In this document: positions 59,580-64,000 of the stretch, piece by piece | Layout: each line of letters begins with the position of its first letter | Position numbering within the stretch: position 1 is the first letter of the stretch | The notes under the pieces: model-generated | What the model was told of the DNA's origin: nothing | The model's database searches: none | The model's input: only the letters and a program-made list of their open reading frames with translations | Assembly: GCF_900129095.1 (NCBI RefSeq) | Contig: NZ_FQVA01000001.1 | Location: 1,240,001 to 1,304,000 of the forward strand | Direction: 5' to 3' | Length of the DNA: 64,000 nt | Origin: Microbulbifer donghaiensis | Lineage (GTDB): Bacteria > Pseudomonadota > Gammaproteobacteria > Pseudomonadales > Cellvibrionaceae | Made by a program: the position numbers and the translations under genes

Positions 59580-60247
59580 GCCAGCAGCTCCAGACGGCCA
59601 CCGGAGAGTTGATGACGGCAATCCGCCATACGGCTTAAGGTGTTGCTGTGGGTCACCAGCACCAGGGCGCTGCCCTGCTCCTGTACACAGCCGAACAACA
59701 GCTCGCCGATGTAGGCGGCGGTGTGCTGATCCAGGTTGCCGGTGGGCTCGTCGGCGAACACAAAGGCCGGCTCGGCGACAAAGGCGCGGGCGATGGCCAG
59801 GCGCTGCTGCTCGCCGCCGCTCAACTGATTCGGCCTGTGGGCAGCGCGCGCGGACAGCCCGACCCGGTCGAGCCAGTGGCGCGCCTTTTCGCGGGCCTCG
59901 CCGTCGCCACGCAGGCGCAGCGGCAGCGCGACATTGCCCAGGGCGTCCAGCTCCGGCAGCAGATGAAACTGCTGGAACACAAAACCGGAGCGGCGGCGCA
60001 GGGATATGGCGTCCGCCACTTTGCCGTCCAGTTGGATAGCCACCTCGCCGGCCTTGGGCCGCTCCAGGGCGGCAATCATCGCCAGCAGGCTGGACTTGCC
60101 CGCGCCGGACGGCCCCAGTATGGCGTGGCTGCGCCCGGCGCGGACGGTCAGGTTCAGGTTGTCGAACAGGTGGATGGTCTTGCGCTCGCCGCGCTGTGAG
60201 CGGCCCTCGAACCAGTGTCCGAGGGCGCGAAGTTCAATGTGGTCCAT
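59576..60247 (-). CDS. ABC transporter ATP-binding protein (LolD/YbbA type)
   Basis: A 223-residue ATPase with Walker [13 protein letters not shown] near residue 44, Q-loop [22 protein letters not shown] near 90, signature [15 protein letters not shown] near 143, Walker [13 protein letters not shown] near 165 and the switch His in LVTHSN near 200. The [10 protein letters not shown] segment and the absence of accessory domains fit the MacB/LolD/YbbA subfamily. It overlaps the permease gene. A regulator-type direct repeat lies about 50 bp upstream of its start. Confidence 0.92.
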   Translation of the reverse strand: MDHIELRALGHWFEGRSQRGERKTIHLFDNLNLTVRAGRSHAILGPSGAGKSSLLAMIAALERPKAGEVAIQLDGKVADAISLRRRSGFVFQQFHLLPELDALGNVALPLRLRGDGEAREKARHWLDRVGLSARAAHRPNQLSGGEQQRLAIARAFVAEPAFVFADEPTGNLDQHTAAYIGELLFGCVQEQGSALVLVTHSNTLSRMADCRHQLSGGRLELLA

Positions 60248-60298
60248 GGCAGATTTCCGTGGCAGTCAACAGGGAATCTGCGCCAGCCTGGACCGGGG

Positions 60299-60317
60299 GG
60301 CGTCAAACGGATGTGAA
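60299..60317 (-). promoter_or_regulatory. Direct repeat before the ABC operon, same word as 57065
   Basis: GATGTGAA at 60310-60317 is identical to both halves of the 57065 site. GGCGTCAA, 11 bp before it, matches at five of eight positions. It lies 52 bp upstream of the ATPase start. Confidence 0.5.
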
Positions 60318-60333
60318 ATGGAGCGGGTCGACT

Positions 60334-60603
60334 AGGGCCTGTTGACACTAAATTCGATAGCCGCGTTGCCGCCCCAAAACGGGCCAGGCAAGGCGCGAGG
60401 AGCGTGGTTTAGCGCGCTAAATGAGCGATGAGCAACGCGGCATGGCCCGTTTTGGGGCGCAACCCGGAGGGACGGGGCCGTTTTTCCGCAATGCTGCGTT
60501 GCAGTTCGCTTATGTGGAATGACCACACGGCGCTCACTGCGCCTTGCCTTGCGAAAAAACGGCCTCCGTCGCGGCCATCGAATTTAGTGTCAACAGGCCC
60601 TAG
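60334..60603. mobile_element. MITE-like palindromic element with TA flanks
   Basis: GGGCCTGTTGACACTAAA at the left and TTTAGTGTCAACAGGCCC at the right are perfect terminal inverted repeats (continuing through TTCGAT/ATCGAA to about 24 bp), each bordered by TA. Inside are two separate long hairpins: GCCCCAAAACGGGCC/GGCCCGTTTTGGGGC (60371-60459), and GACGG.GGCCGTTTTT/AAAAACGGCC.CCGTC (60471-60570). There is no coding frame. TA borders fit a non-autonomous relative of IS630/Tc1-type transposons, and no transposase is in the window. Confidence 0.75.
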
Positions 60604-60618
60604 CTCCGCCGGAGCGAC

Positions 60619-61743
60619 TCAGTCCGGTCGGTGCGGCCGCGCCAGGTATTCGTGGGACTGCATCTCCAGCAGGCGGCTGACCGTGCGCTCAAACTCGAAC
60701 CTCAGGTGCTTGCCGCCGTACAGCTGCTCTGCCGGCATCTCGGCGGAGATCACCAGCTTCACGCAGCGGTCGTAGAATTCGTCTACCAGGTTGATAAAGC
60801 GCCGCGCCTGGGCCTCCATGCGCTCGTCAAAGCGCGGCACATTTGCCAAAAGCACGGTATGGAACTCCCGCGCCAGCTCGATATAGTCATTCTGCGAGCG
60901 CGGACCGTCGCATAGATCGCTGAAATCGAACCAGGCCACGTCATCCGCTACCCGCAACGCACGGATCGGACGGCCCTCCACTTCCAGGTTCACCTTTTCC
61001 TGCACCTCGCAGCCCTCGACACTGAGACTCGCAAAGCTGCGCGCCAGGCTGGCATCGGCCGCCGCATCCAGCGGCGCGTGGTACAGCTCCGCCATCTCCA
61101 GCGCCCGCAGCCGGTAATCGGTGCCGCCATCGACGTTGACCACTTTCGTGTACTGCTTCAGCAATGCGATGGCCGGCAGGAAGCGCGCCCGCTGCAAGCC
61201 ATCCTTATACAGGCCCTCCGGCTCGATATTGGAGGTGGCCACCAGCGTCACGCCGCGGCGGAAGAGCGCATCCAGCAGATTGGCAAGAATCATCGCGTCG
61301 GTGATATCGGAAACGAAGAATTCGTCGAAGCACAGAACCTGGGCCCGCGCCGCAATGCGGTCGGCCACTTTCTCCAGCGGGTTCCTCTCACCGGCGAGCG
61401 CCTTCAACTCGCGGTGAATCTCACGCATAAAACGGTGAAAATGGGTTCGCTGCTTCTGCGCGAATGGCAGCGACTCGTAAAAGGCGTCCATCAGGTAGGT
61501 CTTGCCCCGCCCAACGCCGCCCCAGAAATAGAGCCCGCGCTCCGGCGCCATCTGCTCCCGCCACAGCTTGCTGATTCGCCCGACCAGGCCGCGCTGTTTC
61601 GTTCTCTTGACCAGACGACTATAGAGATCCTGCAGTTCCTGCACCGCGGCTGCCTGGGCCGGGTCAGCGACAAAGTCCGGGCGCTGCAGATCGCGCTGGT
61701 AGCGCTCTATGGGGGAAAACGATGGCGGATTAACTGGAGACAT
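60619..61743 (-). CDS. zapE: Cell division protein ZapE (AFG1-like ATPase)
   Basis: AAA-related ATPase that associates with the Z-ring under stress. The 374 residues include RGLYFWGGVGRGKTYLMDAF (Walker A near residue 75), HFHRFMREIH, VLCFDEFFVSDITDAMIL (Walker B near 140), the sensor region VTLVATSNIEPEGLYKDGLQRARFLPAI in pattern and the C-terminal DEFYDRCVKLVISAE. ATG 61743 agrees with the E. coli start. The frame can be extended to a GTG at 61785. Gene order with rplM-rpsI and zapG follows other gammaproteobacteria, although 6 kb of accessory DNA intervene. Confidence 0.94.
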   Translation of the reverse strand: MSPVNPPSFSPIERYQRDLQRPDFVADPAQAAAVQELQDLYSRLVKRTKQRGLVGRISKLWREQMAPERGLYFWGGVGRGKTYLMDAFYESLPFAQKQRTHFHRFMREIHRELKALAGERNPLEKVADRIAARAQVLCFDEFFVSDITDAMILANLLDALFRRGVTLVATSNIEPEGLYKDGLQRARFLPAIALLKQYTKVVNVDGGTDYRLRALEMAELYHAPLDAAADASLARSFASLSVEGCEVQEKVNLEVEGRPIRALRVADDVAWFDFSDLCDGPRSQNDYIELAREFHTVLLANVPRFDERMEAQARRFINLVDEFYDRCVKLVISAEMPAEQLYGGKHLRFEFERTVSRLLEMQSHEYLARPHRPD

Positions 61744-61901
61744 GACTGGAGATATGATCAACTGCCTGGTAGCGAGGGGCGCCACTCTATCAAATTAGCC
61801 GCATACCCGCCTAGCGGCCCAACGCGACAGCGTTATTCGCGTATACTAGAGGCCTGTCACGGATGGTCAGTGCCATTTAATAAGTTGAGGAGGAAGTATC
61901 T

Positions 61902-62360
61902 GTGCACTCTACATCAGTATTGATTCTGGTTGGCATCCTCGGTCTGGCGCTCGGCGCCGTGCTGGCGTTTCTCGCCGTGCGTGGCCGCGGCGGCGTGGAC
62001 CGCACCCAGGAACTGGAAATGCGCCTGCATGAAGCCAACAGCAAGCTGGAGGACTTCCAGCTGCAGGTGAACGAGCACTTTGACCAAACCGCACAGCTGG
62101 TTCACAACCTGACAGAAAGCTACAAAGAAGTGCACGAATACCTGGCCAACAGCGCCGTGCGTCTGGCCAGCCAGGACATCAGCCGCCAGATGCTGGAGGC
62201 CGGCAGCGGCAAGCTGAGCGAGAATGACGAAAACCTGAAAGCTGTCGCGCCGCCGCGGGACTGGGCACCGAAGGAGCCGGGCGCCAAGGGCACGCTGGCG
62301 GAAGATTTTGGCCTGGATAAGGAACCACTTGGCGAGGCCGAACGCGTGACCAGCCGCTGA
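61902..62360 (+). CDS. zapG: Z-ring associated protein ZapG (YhcB, DUF1043)
   Basis: A 152-residue inner-membrane protein with one N-terminal helix (about residues 5-25) and a cytoplasmic coiled coil (residues 32-75). NEHFDQTAQLVHNLTESYKEVHEYLANSA in pattern is the DUF1043 hallmark, followed by a disordered acidic tail. Linked to coordination of cell-wall synthesis and division in E. coli. GTG start with GAGGAGGAAG in front. It is divergent from zapE. Confidence 0.92.
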   Translation: MHSTSVLILVGILGLALGAVLAFLAVRGRGGVDRTQELEMRLHEANSKLEDFQLQVNEHFDQTAQLVHNLTESYKEVHEYLANSAVRLASQDISRQMLEAGSGKLSENDENLKAVAPPRDWAPKEPGAKGTLAEDFGLDKEPLGEAERVTSR

Positions 62361-62385
62361 ATAGCCAACCTAAAAGCCAGAAGCA

Positions 62386-62415
62386 AAAAGGGCGGGTATC
62401 AACCCGCCCTTTTTA
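62386..62415. terminator. Bidirectional rho-independent terminator
   Basis: AAAAAGGGCGGGT-ATCA-ACCCGCCCTTTTT is a symmetric stem with A- and T-runs on both sides, between the convergent zapG and sat genes. Confidence 0.9.
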
Positions 62416-62485
62416 TTGGGCACATTCCTGCACCCGACCCCACCAGCAGCTTCGCTGCACCAAATTGCTCCTGGCGATTTGATGA

Positions 62486-63676
62486 TTACAGTTTCTGGTA
62501 ATAATCCATCAGGATCTGCGCCACTTCCGGACGGGAGAATTCCGGGGGCGGCGCAATACCACCACCCAACATCTCGCGCACCTTGGTGCCGGACAGCAGG
62601 ATAAAGTCCTCTTTGGTGTGATCCGGCACGTCGCGCATCATCACCACCCTATTCAGCTTTTTTGAGTAGGCCGTGTGGTCCGCGCGGAAGATCTCGATCT
62701 CCAGCGCACTCTCAGGCACCTTGTCGTCGAAGATACTCTGCGCGTCGAAGGCACCGTAGTAGTCGCCCACACCCGCGTGGTCGCGGCCGACAATCAAGTG
62801 GCTGCAACCACAGTTCTGGCGGAAGACGGCGTGCAGCACCGCTTCGCGCGGACCGGCATACAACATGTCGAATCCGTAACCGGTCACCATCACGGTGTTG
62901 GCCGGGAAATAGAGCTCCACCATCTTGCGAATGGACGCATCGCGCACCGGCGCGGGAATATCACCCGGCTTGAGCTGGCCCAGCAGCATGTGGATCAGCA
63001 CACCATCGGCGTCCACACCGTCCAGTGCCATTTTGCACAGCTCTTCGTGGGCGCGATGCATCGGGTTGCGGGTCTGGAAGGCCACAACTTTATTCCAGCC
63101 GCGCTCGATAAACTCGTTGCGGATCTCGACCGCAGTGCGGAAGGTATCCGGAAAGTCGTTCTGGAAGTAGCTGAAGTTCAGCACTTCGATCGAACCAGAA
63201 ATCAGCTTGCGACCGGCGGCCTTGAAGGTCGCCACACCCGGGTGTTTCTCGTCATGGGTGCCGAAAACATGCTCGACCATGGTGTCCATCTGCTCTTCGG
63301 TGACCGTCTCGATCGCCTCGACGTCCATGATCGCGAGCACCGGATTGCCCTCGACATTCGGGTCGCGCAGCGCGATACGGGCGGCGCCCTCGATGGCCGC
63401 GGTGTCCTTCACCATATTCAACACCGGAACCGGCCAGAACAAGCCGTCGACGGTGCGCAGTGTTTCGGCAACACTCAGCGCGTCCGCCAGGTTCATGTAG
63501 CCATGCAGTGGATTGAAATACCCTGCCCCCAGCATCACCGCATTGGCCGCCGCAGCGGAGCTGACCACAATGGACGGCAGGGACTCAGCCTCGTGCATCA
63601 GCTGGTGATGCCTTTCGCTGTCATATACAAAGCGGGGCTGCAGCTCAACGCTGCCGTGGGGGCGAACCAGGGACAT
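62486..63676 (-). CDS. sat: Sulfate adenylyltransferase (single-chain ATP sulfurylase)
   Basis: Forms adenosine 5'-phosphosulfate from ATP and sulfate, the first step of sulfate assimilation. The 396 residues have the N-terminal PUA-like domain and the catalytic motif AFQTRNPMHRAHEELC near residue 190 (QxRNPxHxxHE), GRDHAGVGDYYG near 280 and FILLSGTKVREML near 365. This is the Sat type, unrelated to the CysD/CysN heterodimer that occupies this locus in Pseudomonas as I recall. ATG 63676 is supported by GGAG and by the family start. The frame stays open to 63937, but that extension has no ribosome site. Confidence 0.95.
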   Translation of the reverse strand: MSLVRPHGSVELQPRFVYDSERHHQLMHEAESLPSIVVSSAAAANAVMLGAGYFNPLHGYMNLADALSVAETLRTVDGLFWPVPVLNMVKDTAAIEGAARIALRDPNVEGNPVLAIMDVEAIETVTEEQMDTMVEHVFGTHDEKHPGVATFKAAGRKLISGSIEVLNFSYFQNDFPDTFRTAVEIRNEFIERGWNKVVAFQTRNPMHRAHEELCKMALDGVDADGVLIHMLLGQLKPGDIPAPVRDASIRKMVELYFPANTVMVTGYGFDMLYAGPREAVLHAVFRQNCGCSHLIVGRDHAGVGDYYGAFDAQSIFDDKVPESALEIEIFRADHTAYSKKLNRVVMMRDVPDHTKEDFILLSGTKVREMLGGGIAPPPEFSRPEVAQILMDYYQKL

Positions 63677-63841
63677 TTTCCACTCCAAACAAACAGTTAT
63701 CGATAAATCTTGGAATTTTGGACCCGCCATTATACGGATCCGCAGCCGCCAACCAATGGCTGGCCGAGCGAAATCCCCCCACCCCAGACACTTCCCCCCC
63801 ATTAAGGGCAAAGTGGCCACGGTTCCCTTAGGCGAGCCATG

Positions 63842-63847
63842 TATAAT
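63842..63847 (+). promoter_or_regulatory. Possible -10 element of the protease gene
   Basis: TATAAT is preceded directly by ATG, close to an extended -10. No good -35 was found. It lies 24 bp before the GTG start, leaving a very short leader with GGAG. Confidence 0.35.
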
Positions 63848-63870
63848 GGCCACAAATTGAGGAGTCGCGA

Positions 63871-64000
63871 GTGTCCCTAAAACGTTTTTTCCAGGAATGG
63901 GCCGTCCCTGCCGGTATCGGCCTCGCCGTGGCGGCACTGCTGTTATTGATGTTTCCGCAGCTGCGCGGCGGCGCGCCCAAACCCGCGGCGGACGAATGGC
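63871..64000 (+). CDS. Trypsin-like S1C serine protease (DegS/AlgW type), N-terminal fragment
   Basis: The first 43 codons are present. They encode a short basic N-terminus (SLKRFFQEW), one membrane helix (about residues 12-29) and the start of a periplasmic region, cut by the window edge. The anchor and the gene neighbourhood (zapE, zapG and sulfate activation next to degS/algW) point to the site-1 protease that cleaves the anti-sigma factor RseA/MucA. No catalytic residue is visible, so this is mainly contextual. GTG start with GGAG six bases upstream. Confidence 0.65.
   Translation, partial: MSLKRFFQEWAVPAGIGLAVAALLLLMFPQLRGGAPKPAADEW

Noticed and set aside
63677-63937. Longer N-terminus for sat reaching 63937
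   Set aside because: The extra 87 codons overlap the divergent protease start, lack a ribosome site and exceed the family length.

Overview
The window (64 kb, about 58-60% G+C) is chromosomal DNA of a gammaproteobacterium. Ribosomal, cell-wall and bc1 genes resemble Pseudomonas homologues. The TonB-dependent receptors, the NnrS/NsrR/qNOR set, the single-chain ATP sulfurylase and the intergenic hairpin repeats suggest a marine Cellvibrionales-type organism (Microbulbifer-like). That placement is inference. No rRNA, tRNA, CRISPR array, transposase or prophage was seen.

Backbone. The order ftsW-murD-mraY-murF-murE-ftsI-ftsL-rsmH-mraZ / rnpB / rsmI / lpoA-yraN-diaA-dolP / sspB-sspA-petBC-petA-rpsI-rplM / zapE / zapG / sulfate adenylyltransferase / S1C protease matches, as I recall it, one continuous block of Pseudomonas chromosomes. 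Here four accessory islands interrupt it: (i) 9.9-19.3 kb, nitric-oxide defence, between mraZ and rnpB; (ii) 20.4-31.8 kb, a catabolic cluster, between rnpB and rsmI; (iii) 36.5-48.2 kb, thiolase, LemA/M48, and an uptake plus amide-hydrolysis set, between dolP and sspB; (iv) 53.9-60.6 kb, a two-component system, a DJ-1/PfpI protein, an ABC exporter and a MITE-like palindrome, between rplM and zapE.

1-9.3 kb is the division/cell-wall (dcw) cluster on the minus strand, with tightly overlapping genes and many GTG/TTG starts. It is read from a promoter followed by six helically phased MraZ-type boxes. 9.9-19.3 kb holds nnrS, a thioredoxin-reductase-like FAD protein, a HemN-type radical SAM protein, a second nnrS, the NO sensor nsrR with a DUF454 gene, the iron-sulfur repair protein YtfE and a quinol-type NO reductase. 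Sequences with the NsrR 11-1-11 geometry lie in both promoter regions. 19.5-20.1 kb is RNase P RNA, followed by two degenerate tandem copies of its own 3' end.

20.4-31.8 kb encodes a LuxR-type regulator, FAD amine oxidase, TonB-dependent receptor, APC permease, aldehyde dehydrogenase, LysR regulator, N-carbamoyl amino-acid hydrolase and an arginine-deiminase-fold enzyme. Together these could import a guanidino compound and strip it: guanidino to ureido to amine to aldehyde to acid. 41.1-47.5 kb encodes a second TonB-dependent receptor with an exported amidohydrolase, a NylB-like serine hydrolase and a TetR regulator. 49.9-52.7 kb encodes the cytochrome bc1 complex with cytochrome b and c1 fused into one 733-residue protein. 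The window ends with zapE, zapG, sat and the start of a DegS/AlgW-type protease.
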